A stretch of 34,492 nt of DNA from Strigomonas culicis (GCA_000482145.1 AUXH01000150.1:1-34492), one strand, 5' to 3'. Shown: positions 1-8,385, counted from the stretch's first letter. The notes: generated by a model from the sequence alone, not told the origin. Numbers and translations: made by a program.

Positions 1-38
1 TAAGTAAGTAAGTAAGTAAGTAAAGTAAAGTAAAGTAA

Positions 39-40
<2 letters not shown>
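1..40. repeat. TAAG/TAAAG short tandem repeat
   Basis: Five copies of TAAG (1-20) run straight into four copies of TAAAG (21-40). It sits at the window edge, so its full length is unknown. On the coding (minus) strand it reads as a CTTTA/CTTA array next to a long CT tract. Confidence 0.95.

Positions 41-41
<1 letters not shown>

Positions 42-77
<36 letters not shown>
42..77 (-). promoter_or_regulatory. (CT)18 polypyrimidine tract, probable trans-splicing signal of the next gene
   Basis: Eighteen AG units on the plus strand read as an uninterrupted CT tract on the coding strand, preceded there by a C6 run. Such tracts precede spliced-leader acceptor sites. The gene served would start to the left of position 1 and is not visible. 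The role is inferred; the repeat is seen directly. Confidence 0.55.
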
Positions 78-82
<5 letters not shown>

Positions 83-273
83 CGGCGGTGCGCAACAGTA
101 GGACAGGCATAACACAAGATGCCAGAATTTCATATGGGTTGCACATTTATTACAGACGCATATTCTATTGTGAAACAAATGAATACCTATGACACTCGTA
201 TGCATAATGCAATAGAGCACTTTGCGGTAGGCTCAACTCTCTATGATCGTTTCATTATGTATATCTATGCTTT

Positions 274-867
274 TTAGTCAATTTCCCTTCGCTTCTTCAA
301 AGGAGGTTCGCCTACGCTGTCCTTATTGGACTCATGTGGGCTCTGTATGATCTCTTTTGAACGCTGTTCTCCACACGCACTGTTTATTGATTCGGTGTCA
401 TTCTCTGCACTCGCATTGGCGTCCCATTGAATGACAGTGTGTTTCGGATGGCATTTTCCAACAAATCGAGTCAGCTGATCCGCCGACGTAAACGCGTCTG
501 GGATGTCACCATCACATGTGATGGTAGTGTTGAACCCCAAATGCAAAAACTCTTGGTTCTTGTACGTAAAAGACACGAGAAGCGCCGTCGGCCCAGTAGG
601 GTCGGGCACCTGAGAGAAGTCCGGACCATCGCTTTGTATGGTGAATTCGTGCTTTCCAAGTGTTGTTAAAGGACCGACCTCCAACTCGTCCAACTCCTGG
701 TCTACCGAGAAGTCCCAAATAGGGGCCCACGTAAACTTGACATCAATCGGGTCCGTCGGCACGCGCTCGAAAACCTCGAGTACGACGGATAACGTAATGG
801 GGTCATCAAAAGAAGTCGGATTTTTACCTAGGACCTGAACCTTCGTGAGTTCAACCCTTGTAGTCAT
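274..867 (-). CDS. ASF1: Histone H3-H4 chaperone ASF1
   Basis: This 197-residue protein matches the anti-silencing function 1 family, which binds H3-H4 dimers and hands them to assembly factors in replication and transcription. The ASF1 immunoglobulin-like core spans about residues 1-150. Visible family marks are the opening beta strand VELTKVQVL, the segment ELDELEVGP (human DQVLDSVLVGP), KHEFTIQSDGPDFSQVPD (human RHMFVFQADAPNPGLIPD), FTYKNQEFLHLG (human CTYRGQEFIRVG) and a closing strand ending TVIQWDAN. The C-terminal tail (about 151-197) is polar and ends in a basic PPLKKRRE cluster that could be a nuclear localisation signal. The ATG at 867 is preceded by a likely splice acceptor at 877-878. 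By my manual alignment two H3-contact positions of human ASF1A differ (V94 to Ala, R108 to His), while D54 is kept. Known biology: Trypanosoma brucei has two ASF1 paralogues; I cannot say which this is. Confidence 0.9.
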   Translation of the reverse strand: MTTRVELTKVQVLGKNPTSFDDPITLSVVLEVFERVPTDPIDVKFTWAPIWDFSVDQELDELEVGPLTTLGKHEFTIQSDGPDFSQVPDPTGPTALLVSFTYKNQEFLHLGFNTTITCDGDIPDAFTSADQLTRFVGKCHPKHTVIQWDANASAENDTESINSACGEQRSKEIIQSPHESNKDSVGEPPLKKRREID

Positions 868-876
868 GATGCAAAT

Positions 877-930
877 CTTAAGAGGATGTTGTGATCAATG
901 AGGAAAGAACGATGGAAGGAGGCGGAGACG
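877..930 (-). promoter_or_regulatory. Predicted trans-splice acceptor for ASF1
   Basis: Read on the minus strand, a C/T-rich stretch (about 897-930) is followed by the first AG at 878-877, leaving a leader of only about 9 nt before the ATG. Prediction by eye. Confidence 0.45.
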
Positions 931-1050
931 TTTGTCAAAAGGCCATGCAACGCATTAGTCACGCGCAAGTACATTTGAAAGGTTTTATTCTTCTTTTTCG
1001 TCCATTTAGCAACGCGACATCATTGAATTTGCTATTGGTGACAAAGGGTC

Positions 1051-1078
<28 letters not shown>
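1051..1078. repeat. (AT)14 microsatellite
   Basis: Fourteen uninterrupted AT units lie in the predicted 3' UTR of uL15m. The tract is self-complementary and so could form a hairpin. Confidence 0.97.
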
Positions 1079-1081
<3 letters not shown>

Positions 1082-1271
1082 ATCTTAAAAGTAGGTTAAC
1101 ACGTCGACAAGTACACATACATCTATAGATATAGATTTCATTCACTGCTGTTTTTGTTTTCATGTTGTTTTTATTCACTTAAACACCTGTATGTATGTGC
1201 TCATCATTCTGATAGGAAACCTTCAAGTACTATTGTTCTATCTTGTTGCAGGTGTGAAACCAAAGTGTGAC

Positions 1272-2396
1272 TTACAAGCGACCAGACGACCGCTTGGCTA
1301 GATCTGCCGTGTTGAAAGCATGCCATGGCAGCACTGTCCCGGTGCCAGGCTGGTTTAGGTGCCACTTCTGCTGATGCTTGACAAGTTCATACTCGTCCAC
1401 GGTAGCAGGGAAGTCCCGCTGTAGCGGGGCGCGTGCGTAATGAGAGAAGCGCCGACCGGCATTGGGGTCGGCGTACTTTCCTTCGTCTTCGTACCACTGC
1501 GCCAACCAACCGCGTTTGCGCGGACTGCTTGCGTATCCCTCCAGCCCCTTGTGTTCCGGCAGGTCTTGCTCCATGAAGATGGGGTACTCCTCCGGGTGAA
1601 GCTCTTGGTAGAGTCCCTCGTGAGTCATGTACACGCTCGTGAAGGAGCCTCCGGCTTCTTCGATGAGCTGGATGGCCTTCTCCGATGCATTTTGTAGTTC
1701 AATGTTCAGCGGATAGGGGATCGTTTCTACGTCGCCCGCGAGGAGTACAAAGCCCGGCCACAGGATCTCGCGCTCGCCAATAACGTTGGCGGCGCGGAGA
1801 TGGAACAGCGTAATGGTCTCATTCGGATTGAGCCGCCCTGTGTCGATGGCCCAAAGGAGTTTGGACAGCGTCAGTTTCGAGAAAGAAGCTTTCCCTTCGT
1901 AACGGTTCCGCGGTCCCGACGCTGACACACGTGGGGCTAGCATGAAGCGCGGGGTCATCTTTCGCTCCTGCCACTGACCCTTTGCAAACCCTCGCCGCGC
2001 ATCATTGTAGCTTCTAGCGTACTTCCAGCTCCCGCCAATTTTCATCCAGCCCATTTTGATCATATTGTGTCCACTGCGGGGACCAACGTAGTCTTCCGTC
2101 GGCGTCAAGTCCATCCAGCTGGCCGTCAGCTGAGGATTCAGAAATTGGTCCCAGTGCGACCACTTGTGCGTAACCGTCCTTTCGTTCAGCCGCTTTCCTA
2201 TGGTTGGACTCTTATGATCGTCGTCGAACTCCTTGTTTCCCTGGAAATCGGACCAATTGTTCCTAGCCTTCGGAAGGAGATTGTTTTCATATATCAGCGG
2301 GAAGATGGACTTCACAGGATTGAAATGAAAGGGAACATTTTGGCGAGACTGATAAAACAGACGGTACCGGTACGTACTGGCTGTAGTAGAAAGCAT
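1272..2396 (-). CDS. MRPL15: Mitochondrial large-subunit ribosomal protein uL15m
   Basis: The 374-residue product resembles trypanosomatid mitoribosomal L15. The clearest part is the central fold: KASFSKLTLSKLLWAIDTGRL, then ITLFHLRAANVI and FVLLAGDVETIPYPLNIEL, followed by a segment rich in AIQLIEEAGG, which is the characteristic end of L15 (the helix and loop carrying G-G-x-F/V). The Gly-rich N-terminal loop of bacterial L15 is represented by GPRSGHNMIKMGWMKIGG and ARRGFAKGQW. The N-terminus is rich in Ser, Thr, Arg and Tyr with no acidic residue in the first 30, fitting a mitochondrial presequence. Family members in bacteria have about 145 residues; the N- and C-terminal extensions are usual for kinetoplastid mitoribosomes, which are protein-rich. 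It would act in the mitochondrial matrix, in translation of kinetoplast-encoded mRNAs. Confidence 0.82.
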   Translation of the reverse strand: MLSTTASTYRYRLFYQSRQNVPFHFNPVKSIFPLIYENNLLPKARNNWSDFQGNKEFDDDHKSPTIGKRLNERTVTHKWSHWDQFLNPQLTASWMDLTPTEDYVGPRSGHNMIKMGWMKIGGSWKYARSYNDARRGFAKGQWQERKMTPRFMLAPRVSASGPRNRYEGKASFSKLTLSKLLWAIDTGRLNPNETITLFHLRAANVIGEREILWPGFVLLAGDVETIPYPLNIELQNASEKAIQLIEEAGGSFTSVYMTHEGLYQELHPEEYPIFMEQDLPEHKGLEGYASSPRKRGWLAQWYEDEGKYADPNAGRRFSHYARAPLQRDFPATVDEYELVKHQQKWHLNQPGTGTVLPWHAFNTADLAKRSSGRL

Positions 2397-2885
2397 GACG
2401 GTGGACTATAGACAAAAAAAAAGAAAACAAGAAGGTGAATAAGCCAAACGCAACACGCAAAGACCTAAATAAAGAGGTGGAAAACACAAAGAAGAAGAAG
2501 AAGAAGTGGAGAGGAAAGAGAGAAAACGGTATATGTATACATATAACAAGTATATGGATATCCTAGGTGTACCTATAGACACGCACCCACCCATGCACAG
2601 AAAGTACCTATTAGAGTTTTTTTCTGAAACGTCTGCCATAGACCTTCTGTTATCTCTGGTATATATTTTTTTTCTTTGTACATCAGCCAACCAGTCCAGT
2701 AAATGGAACAAAAAGACAACGAGAAGAAGAAGGAGGTAGTAGTGGACACACAAAGTCCACACAATATACTGTCTCTCTGAGACATATAGATCTATAGTGT
2801 AAATTCCTCTCTCTTTTTCTAATGATACATTTATTCCCCTTCATTTGCCCATACATTTTCATTGTTTCCATGTTCGACACCACCA
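2397..2885. other. Spacer between adenylate kinase and uL15m
   Basis: It holds the adenylate kinase 3' UTR, several purine-rich (plus-strand) blocks, and the uL15m splice signal. A perfect 16-bp palindrome centred on GTATAC lies at 2530-2545. The overlapping minus-strand frames of 66-118 codons here are low-complexity readings of pyrimidine tracts (runs of Leu, Phe, Ser) and are not supported as genes. Confidence 0.6.
2406..2440 (-). promoter_or_regulatory. Predicted trans-splice acceptor for uL15m
   Basis: On the minus strand a tract dominated by T (T9 preceded by CTTCTTGTTTTC) leads to CTATAG, with AG at 2407-2406 and a 9-nt leader. A second pyrimidine block built from CTT units lies at about 2500-2516 and could feed an alternative acceptor. 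Confidence 0.5.
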
Positions 2886-3677
2886 CTACTCGTGATGTCC
2901 CTGTACAAAAACATCCAACGAGGTCACTTGTATTTTTATCTCTTCAAACACACTCTCCACGTCGAGGGAGCCATCGATGTGGACGTAAAACGGAGCGTAG
3001 CACTCCACCAATTCATTCTTGCGGGCCGCGAAGTACTTGAGGCGGGTGCCGATGACATCGGGGGTGTCGTCCATCCTCACCGACACCTTCCGTTCGGCGG
3101 GGACACGATCGGACCCACCACGGTTTGTCTTGTCCGCCGTCGCATCCCCACGGCGGCTGAGCAAGCGCTTCGACGAAATTTCATCGCTTACGTCGATGTA
3201 AAAGAACCGCTGTGGCGAAATCCCTGCCTTTTGCAGGTAAATGGCCTGTGCGCGAGTACGTGGAAAACCGTCCAGCAACCATCCCTTGTGACTCTGCTCC
3301 GCCTCCCGCAGCTTCTCAATGACAATATTCACGAACAGGTCATCCGGCACGAGCGTTCCCTTTGTGACGAAGAGCGCGATCTTCTTCCCTCTTTCCGTCT
3401 CCTCTGTTGCCGCCTGGCGCAAGATATCACCGACGCTAATGTGCTTCAGACCGAACGCGCGCGCCAGCAGATCGCACTGCGTGCCTTTGCCGGACCCGGG
3501 GGGGCCCGAGACGATCAGCCGCAGCGATGTTGGCGTGTCAAAACGCTCCAGCAGATACGTCAAGGGGTCCTGAGGCAAATCTAGCAGAAGGTCGTGCATG
3601 GCCTCTTCCAGCAGACTCTTAATTTTCTTCTCCTCAAAATACTTGAGAGACGCATCTGAAATGTTTCCTGTCGCCAT
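2886..3677 (-). CDS. Adenylate kinase with N-terminal dimerisation/docking (flagellar-type) domain
   Basis: The 263-residue protein catalyses 2 ADP = ATP + AMP. The kinase core begins at about residue 52 with the P-loop GPPGSGKGT (58-66), followed by the NMP-binding part (HISVGDILR, 79-87), the GFPRT motif (137-141) and a LID region beginning RRG (175-177) and closing with RMDD (201-204). Catalytic arginines are therefore present. Residues about 12-46 (YFEEKKIKSLLEEAMHDL, then LPQDPLTYLLERF) fit the RIIa/DPY-30 dimerisation-docking pattern, with the x-P-x-D-P-x-x-x-L signature. Known biology: T. brucei has adenylate kinases whose roughly 55-residue N-terminal extensions target them to the flagellar axoneme. 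This gene has the same architecture, so I infer local ATP buffering in the flagellum. Length and start agree with that family. The predicted leader is very short. Confidence 0.94.
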   Translation of the reverse strand: MATGNISDASLKYFEEKKIKSLLEEAMHDLLLDLPQDPLTYLLERFDTPTSLRLIVSGPPGSGKGTQCDLLARAFGLKHISVGDILRQAATEETERGKKIALFVTKGTLVPDDLFVNIVIEKLREAEQSHKGWLLDGFPRTRAQAIYLQKAGISPQRFFYIDVSDEISSKRLLSRRGDATADKTNRGGSDRVPAERKVSVRMDDTPDVIGTRLKYFAARKNELVECYAPFYVHIDGSLDVESVFEEIKIQVTSLDVFVQGHHE

Positions 3678-4007
3678 GAGCCCTGCAAAAAGTAAACAGC
3701 AATATGGTATTAGTATATATCTAGAGATGAATAGATACGCGGAGTGTGTGTGTGTGTAAGCGCTAAGCTACAAGAATTACAGCAGAAGAAGATCCGTCGA
3801 AAGCCAGAGACCATTAAAAGAGGAAGAAGGAGATATCAATTGATCATACTGCGCATAACAGTGTCACAGGAGCTTAAGCGGTGGAGAGGATGAAAACCAC
3901 CGTTAACTAGCGGTGAAATCATAGAAGGAGGATGTCCCATCTGTCTCCTCACCTATACTCAATCGTCTCCACACATGCGCTTCTTTGCATTTCACCACTT
4001 CACTGTC
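3678..4007. other. Spacer between PRMT6 and adenylate kinase
   Basis: It contains the PRMT6 3' UTR, a short GT run (about 3744-3757) and the adenylate kinase splice signal. No coding frame of note. Confidence 0.55.
3683..3704 (-). promoter_or_regulatory. Predicted trans-splice acceptor for adenylate kinase
   Basis: On the minus strand TTGCTGTTTACTTTTTGCAG ends in an AG at 3684-3683, only 5 nt before the ATG. An alternative acceptor is the TTCTTGTAG further upstream (around 3769), which would give a leader near 90 nt. Confidence 0.45.
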
Positions 4008-5096
4008 CTACAGTTCCAAGTCCATCTTGTAAGTTCGCTCGTTCTCGGCATCAGGACGCCGAAGTGTAAAGACGGCATTCAGCGATGGCTCTTCTTTTGT
4101 CACGTACACCATCTCCTGTTCACGGATGTCCGCAGGCAGCAGCATGGTGAACTGCTTCCAGTGAGTGGCTTCCTCAAAGGGGGAAGTGCTCAGTCGATAA
4201 TTTCGAAAGTGGACATCGAACCATATCGTGAAGCCGTCCACTGCGACTCCTGGTGCCGTACGAGTCAGGTACTGAAATGCCGCAGAGCTGCTCAAATCCA
4301 TGTTGATTTCATGCCGAACCAAGTGGGCACTCTCAGCACACATGGTAGCCAAGTCGAACTCACAGAAGGTGGTCCCTGTGCCTAGCACGGCCGCCTCTGG
4401 GAGCACCTCGATAAAAAAGGCACTCTCGTCGTATTTTGCAAAATCTACCTGACCCACCGTCGACAAACGCACACCGTGGAAACTGCCCCAGTGCTCCTGG
4501 AGATAGGCCTCCTTGAAAGCAGCCATGTGCATGGGAGCAATGACGATGCTGGCTTTGGACGGCACCATCTCAATCCGAGGTGGGTGGCTAGTGAGTGTCG
4601 CGTTGAGCTCGCGAAAAAAATCTCTAGCGCGCAAAACGGAAAACAGCATCCCTTCGTGCAGTAGGTAGAAGCCCATCCACTCGGACACAATAAGAGAAAT
4701 ACCTCCAAGGGGTGCAATGAACTTGTAGTTGTCGGCAAACCACGCGCACCCCCGTGCACAGATGTTTTCAACAGAGTCATTAATAATCGTTACTTTGGAC
4801 GCTACACCGTTTTCCTCAAAAACCGACTTTTGCCACAGAGCCGTAGAGGAGTTTTCAATGGAGAATACGTGCGCTGCGCCGTGCAGAGCGGCCCAACACG
4901 CCAAGATACCAGAGCCGGAGCCTACATCCACCACAATTTTGTCTTTCACAACCGTGGGGTCAGAAAGGATACCGTGGTAAAAATTCATACGTGGCTTGTC
5001 TTTAAGCATGAGCTTGTGGACGTCGACGTTTTCATAGTCTTCGTAGTACTGTACATCACAATCCTCACCGGATTCGTAGTCTTCTTGATGATTCAT
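4008..5096 (-). CDS. PRMT6: Type I protein arginine N-methyltransferase, PRMT6-like
   Basis: The 362-residue protein transfers methyl groups from S-adenosylmethionine to arginine side chains. Motifs in order: YYEDYENVDVHKLML near 17-31 (the N-terminal YFxxY/helix X region; the V-x-VH-x-x-M spacing is like human PRMT6), motif I VDVGSGSGIL (56-65), post-I acidic residue in FSIEN (Glu81) that binds the SAM ribose, the double-E loop SEWMGFYLLHEGML (138-151, Glu139 and Glu148) and the THW loop (311-313). All catalytic elements are intact, so I expect an active enzyme. Length is normal for PRMT6 (about 360-375) and there is no long extension. Known biology: trypanosomatids have a small set of PRMTs, including PRMT1, PRMT5, PRMT6 and PRMT7 types. 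The VGSGSG version of motif I and the double-E loop argue for PRMT6 over PRMT1. Confidence 0.9.
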   Translation of the reverse strand: MNHQEDYESGEDCDVQYYEDYENVDVHKLMLKDKPRMNFYHGILSDPTVVKDKIVVDVGSGSGILACWAALHGAAHVFSIENSSTALWQKSVFEENGVASKVTIINDSVENICARGCAWFADNYKFIAPLGGISLIVSEWMGFYLLHEGMLFSVLRARDFFRELNATLTSHPPRIEMVPSKASIVIAPMHMAAFKEAYLQEHWGSFHGVRLSTVGQVDFAKYDESAFFIEVLPEAAVLGTGTTFCEFDLATMCAESAHLVRHEINMDLSSSAAFQYLTRTAPGVAVDGFTIWFDVHFRNYRLSTSPFEEATHWKQFTMLLPADIREQEMVYVTKEEPSLNAVFTLRRPDAENERTYKMDLEL

Positions 5097-5120
5097 GTTC
5101 CCGGACGCACTGTCAAAACT

Positions 5121-5146
5121 CTTTAGAGTGAAGGAAAGGAAAAATC
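5121..5146 (-). promoter_or_regulatory. Predicted trans-splice acceptor for PRMT6
   Basis: GATTTTTCCTTTCCTTCACT on the minus strand is followed by CTAAAG with AG at 5122-5121, giving a 24-nt leader. An upstream (AC)15 run on this strand may lie in the intergenic precursor. Confidence 0.5.
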
Positions 5147-5212
5147 AGCACCGCAAAGAGCAACACATACGAGGAGATGGGAGAAAAAACGAAGTGAGAC
5201 AAAAGTTGAGGA

Positions 5213-5215
<3 letters not shown>

Positions 5216-5245
<30 letters not shown>
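5216..5245. repeat. (GT)15 microsatellite
   Basis: Fifteen uninterrupted GT units (AC on the coding strand) lie upstream of the PRMT6 pyrimidine tract. An alternating purine-pyrimidine tract of this kind can adopt Z-form, but no role is visible. Confidence 0.97.
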
Positions 5246-5248
<3 letters not shown>

Positions 5249-5651
5249 GTGAGTAGACTAAGTACACACTTGTGTACAGACACAGAATGTAGAGAGCAAA
5301 CATGATACAGAAACATATGTATTATGAGAGGGTTCGTTTTTTTTCTCGTCTGAGAGTTGTCTTACGTTTTACAGATGTCAGTTATGTTAGCACTTAAAGG
5401 TTACGAATAGTATAAATTAGTATTATTTGCACTGCAGGGAACGTGTGTATCTCCAAAATCCACGCGTTTTCCAACTACCGCTCCACAAAGGACCAAAGAA
5501 AAAGAAGAACCCGGAGGTGCATATTTACGCGAATGTTAATCCTAGTTGGAGATGATCTCAAACTAATAGAAGGGTTTCCTTCTGTGGGGCAATCAATAGT
5601 AGAAATACGTCAAAAGGTGAAGGCATGACGTGGCACTCTTCGCCCCAAGCA

Positions 5652-7841
5652 CTACTCCGCTTCCGCTTGTTGAGGCTCCTCTTCGAGCGCCTGGTCCCGT
5701 TGGAGTTGGGCCTCGTACTCCTCCCATTCCTTCTCCTTCTGTCTCCGGCGCTCGCGAAAGAAGCGTGCCTCTTCCTCCTCCCGCTCCTCGACGAGACGCA
5801 GCTGCTTGAGCAGCTCCTTTGCCTCATGGAAGCGCCTCTTCGCAAAGGAGGTGGCATCCTTATTGAGCTGCTTCGGCGACGCATTTCCTTCTAGCGATTC
5901 CTTTGCCATCTCAAGCCAAAAGGCGGAGGACCGGCTCCAGAAGGCGTCGAATACCTCCTCTCGCTGCGGCGTAGGCACGACCGCCGAGTCGCTCAGCTGT
6001 GCCAGCAGCTGTTCCTTGTGCACCTGGAGCCCCTTCTTCCCCTTGCGCTTCGTGAGAGCATCCGCGATGTCGCCCGCATTCGGTGTCATCTCCGTGTCTA
6101 ACTCCGCAGGAATCGCCTCCGGGGCCTCCTCTCCATCGTCGTCCTCATCCAAGAGGACCTGCCTGGGCATTTGACTGAAATCGACCTCATCCTTTTCGTC
6201 ATGGTCCTCCTCGTCCTCTTCGTCTTCGTCGTAGTCGATATCAAACGCGGCACTCACGACAGTGCTTCCACTCTCCCAGGACCCAGCATCGCTGTCGGAT
6301 TCCTTGCCAAGCCACACCGCTGCGGAGAGGTCCTGCGACAGCAGCACGTCGTAGGTCTCAAGGTGATTAAGGTTGAGGACGAACAGATCGGCCATGGTGA
6401 CCTCTTTGCTGCCACTCTCAAATTGACCCCCGTAGATAAACAACTGCGTCCCCAGTATGGTGAGCGCCGCGTCCATGCGACGGTGTGGGTAGCACTGTCC
6501 GTTCTTGAGCACTTCGTAGCTCTTCTTCAGATTTTCCACTTTGCTTTCTTCCGTTTGAGACAGCTCATCACTGCTGGTAGAAGACGAGTCATCTTCTTCA
6601 TCATCTTCGTCCACGGCATTCTTTGATACGAGCTGCAACGCTTCCAGTTGCTCCTGCAGATCATCAATGTTCTGTTTCTTGCGCAAAGCGGTGCGCACTC
6701 CCGTGGCCTTGGCATCCGTCTTCTTACTCCGTAGCACAACAGGGAAGAAGCGCTGTGTGTCCATGTGGAAGACAAAAAGGTCGTTGCTAAACGTGGACAC
6801 CAGCTTTCCACCAGGCGACTCGATATCAACCACGCCTCCAAAGAGGTACATTTTCTTATCCTTAAAGACGGAGCCCACACCTGAGCGAATGGGTGGGGGA
6901 ACGCCTCCCAGCTTCACCTTCCTCCACTGAAGCGGCGAGACGTCCTTCGAACCGCTGGTTGCGTACTCCGAAAGATCGATCAACCACAAGTCGTGGTGCA
7001 CTGTTGCCTCGGACTTTTTAAAGCGGTTGAACTTTTCGGTTGAATAGCCCCCGTATACAAACACGGTGTTATCGTGCACGGCCATGCTGTGGCCACTGCG
7101 CGCATGAGGGACTACACTGTGCTGAGACACGTTCACCGGTGTCCACAAACCGGCCCCTTCCAAATCGGAGAGAATCCACAAGTCATCAAAATAGCGACAC
7201 TCCTGCGCATTGTCGTAGAAGCCGCCAAAAACAACAGCCTTTTTCTTCCACGCAACCATACGATGGCCACTGCGTGAACACGGCCCGCCTTTCAGAGCCT
7301 TCAGCTCCTCCCACTCACTTGTCCTCGAGTCAAAACGCCAAACATCCTTAAAATGGTGGTACTGCGACTGAGACTGCGATACGAACTCGCCACCAAAAAG
7401 AATGAGATAATGTCGAAACGTGATACCCTGGCAGCTACTACGTGGCAGTGGATTTACCGGCGTCGACAGTTTCGACCACGCATTCTTTTTGGTGTTGTAA
7501 AAGTACGTGTCGTTGTAAGCTTCTGTTATCTCTCCATTCCACATTTCACCCCCAAAGAGAATCAGTTCGTTCTGACGCTCCGGGTGAGGCAGAAAGACGA
7601 CATTGGCTCGTGGCGTCGGTGGTTCCACGTTCTCCACTTCCTCGGTGACCCGAAGTTTGGCCTGGTTCCGCTTGATCTTTTTCAGTGTCACTTCTACAGC
7701 CTCCTCGTTGTTGAAACCCTCGGGTTCTTCTTTTGCGTCGCTTTTCTGCCCCTTTGTAAGCTTTAGCGCCTGTCTCGCAGCTCGTTTCACACCCTTCTCT
7801 GGGTCTTCTTTTTTTTTCCGCTTATCCCTACCTTTTCCCAT
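5652..7841 (-). CDS. KLHDC4: Kelch-repeat protein of the KLHDC4/Kel3 family with C-terminal DUF4110
   Basis: The best start is the ATG at 7841 (MGKGRDKRKKKEDPEKG), giving 729 residues; the frame can be extended to a TTG at 7910, but this lies upstream of the predicted splice acceptor at 7904-7903. The basic N-terminus and following RAARQALK...K stretch match the lysine-rich start of KLHDC4/Kel3. Six kelch blades show the glycine pair: LILFGGEMW, LILFGGEFV, AVVFGGFYD, VFVYGGYST, MYLFGGVVD and LFIYGGQFE, each followed by a W/F-containing strand; they should form a beta-propeller. An acidic linker rich in D/E follows. The segment from about EEVFDAFWSRSSAFWLEMAK to KELLKQL fits DUF4110, the usual C-terminal domain of this family, and the protein ends in a charged coiled coil. 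The family is widespread in eukaryotes but its molecular role is poorly defined; a scaffold function is an inference. Confidence 0.88.
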   Translation of the reverse strand: MGKGRDKRKKKEDPEKGVKRAARQALKLTKGQKSDAKEEPEGFNNEEAVEVTLKKIKRNQAKLRVTEEVENVEPPTPRANVVFLPHPERQNELILFGGEMWNGEITEAYNDTYFYNTKKNAWSKLSTPVNPLPRSSCQGITFRHYLILFGGEFVSQSQSQYHHFKDVWRFDSRTSEWEELKALKGGPCSRSGHRMVAWKKKAVVFGGFYDNAQECRYFDDLWILSDLEGAGLWTPVNVSQHSVVPHARSGHSMAVHDNTVFVYGGYSTEKFNRFKKSEATVHHDLWLIDLSEYATSGSKDVSPLQWRKVKLGGVPPPIRSGVGSVFKDKKMYLFGGVVDIESPGGKLVSTFSNDLFVFHMDTQRFFPVVLRSKKTDAKATGVRTALRKKQNIDDLQEQLEALQLVSKNAVDEDDEEDDSSSTSSDELSQTEESKVENLKKSYEVLKNGQCYPHRRMDAALTILGTQLFIYGGQFESGSKEVTMADLFVLNLNHLETYDVLLSQDLSAAVWLGKESDSDAGSWESGSTVVSAAFDIDYDEDEEDEEDHDEKDEVDFSQMPRQVLLDEDDDGEEAPEAIPAELDTEMTPNAGDIADALTKRKGKKGLQVHKEQLLAQLSDSAVVPTPQREEVFDAFWSRSSAFWLEMAKESLEGNASPKQLNKDATSFAKRRFHEAKELLKQLRLVEEREEEEARFFRERRRQKEKEWEEYEAQLQRDQALEEEPQQAEAE

Positions 7842-7902
7842 ATCGATGGCAAAAGAAGAGGAAATAATCCAAAGAGATAAATAAATAATAAGAAAGTAGC
7901 TA

Positions 7903-7953
7903 CTATTCAATTATGAGAGAGAAGGGAAAGAGAGAGGAGATGGAAGGATGAGC
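7903..7953 (-). promoter_or_regulatory. Predicted trans-splice acceptor for the kelch gene; decides the start codon
   Basis: On the minus strand a strong C/T block (about 7915-7953) is followed by the first AG at 7904-7903 (GAATAG). The leader would be 61 nt with no upstream ATG. It excludes the TTG-initiated extension with its signal-peptide-like segment. Confidence 0.6.
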
Positions 7954-8124
7954 AAACCAGTATGTGAACAGCAGCAGCAATCCAAATCGAGAGATGAAGG
8001 ACCTGCTATTGAAGAGGTGATGCGATGCATCAAGATGCAGGAGGTAGTCACAGGTGCGTTATGAATAATTCTGATAATGTACACAGCAAGTGCTATCACA
8101 AGATAAATAAAAAACGAACTGCCT

Positions 8125-8385
8125 TTAGGCGTCCTCGCGATCAGCTGCGGCTTGTTGACCCAGGAGCGTGTCGAGTGTCTCCTCTTGTCTCTTTAGCGTC
8201 GTGTGCAAGCTCTCCGCACGCTCATTATAGCCGAATTTAACGGCAAACGATAAGTTATTAAAAGAAGTACTCTCGGCATTTTCCTGTTCCCAGTACTTGT
8301 AAGAGAGAGTATGCTTCCGTTGCTCAAGTGCGTAAAGGTGTCTCCCAGTGATAATACACAGCAACGGGGAAAGAGAGCAATTCAT
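8125..8385 (-). CDS. Small protein of unknown function (86 residues)
   Basis: I do not recognise this protein. The preferred start is the ATG at 8385 (MNCSLSPLLCIITGRH); an in-frame ATG at 8514 would add 43 residues, but these translate a polypyrimidine tract (FFFLS) and lie upstream of the predicted splice site. The N-terminus is mildly hydrophobic (LSPLLCIIT) and includes basic residues. The rest is polar, with YKYWEQENAESTSFNNLSFAVKFGY leading into a helical, probably coiled-coil C-terminus (AESLHTTLKRQEETLDTLLG). Spacing to neighbours (283 bp downstream, 278 bp upstream) and its own splice signal are those of an independent gene. A small mitochondrial or membrane-associated protein is possible but unproven. 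A 16-codon uORF overlaps its start codon. Confidence 0.55.
   Translation of the reverse strand: MNCSLSPLLCIITGRHLYALEQRKHTLSYKYWEQENAESTSFNNLSFAVKFGYNERAESLHTTLKRQEETLDTLLGQQAAADREDA

Larger units (their letters stand above)
1..273. other. Spacer downstream of the ASF1 gene
   Basis: This holds the ASF1 3' UTR (about 80-273) and then the CT tract and tetranucleotide/pentanucleotide repeats at the window edge. I see no gene and no structured RNA in it. Confidence 0.6.
868..1271. other. Spacer between uL15m and ASF1
   Basis: It contains the uL15m 3' UTR, an (AT)14 microsatellite and the ASF1 splice signal. A 63-codon plus-strand frame starting at 891 runs into the AT repeat and shows no protein-like composition. 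No gene is supported here. Confidence 0.6.
5097..5651. other. Spacer between the kelch gene and PRMT6
   Basis: It holds the 3' UTR of the kelch gene (about 5300-5651), the (GT)15 repeat and the PRMT6 splice region. Small frames on either strand have no recognisable content. I see no RNA gene. Confidence 0.55.

Noticed and set aside
2287..2785. Overlapping minus-strand frames of 66-118 codons in the spacer upstream of uL15m
   Set aside because: Their Leu/Phe/Ser runs are translations of CTT and T tracts; they overlap each other and no family is recognisable.
7842..7910. Extension of the kelch protein with a signal-peptide-like start (MNSSYFLIIYLSLWII...)
   Set aside because: It starts at TTG, lies across the predicted splice acceptor at 7904-7903, and KLHDC4/Kel3 relatives begin at the basic MGK sequence.
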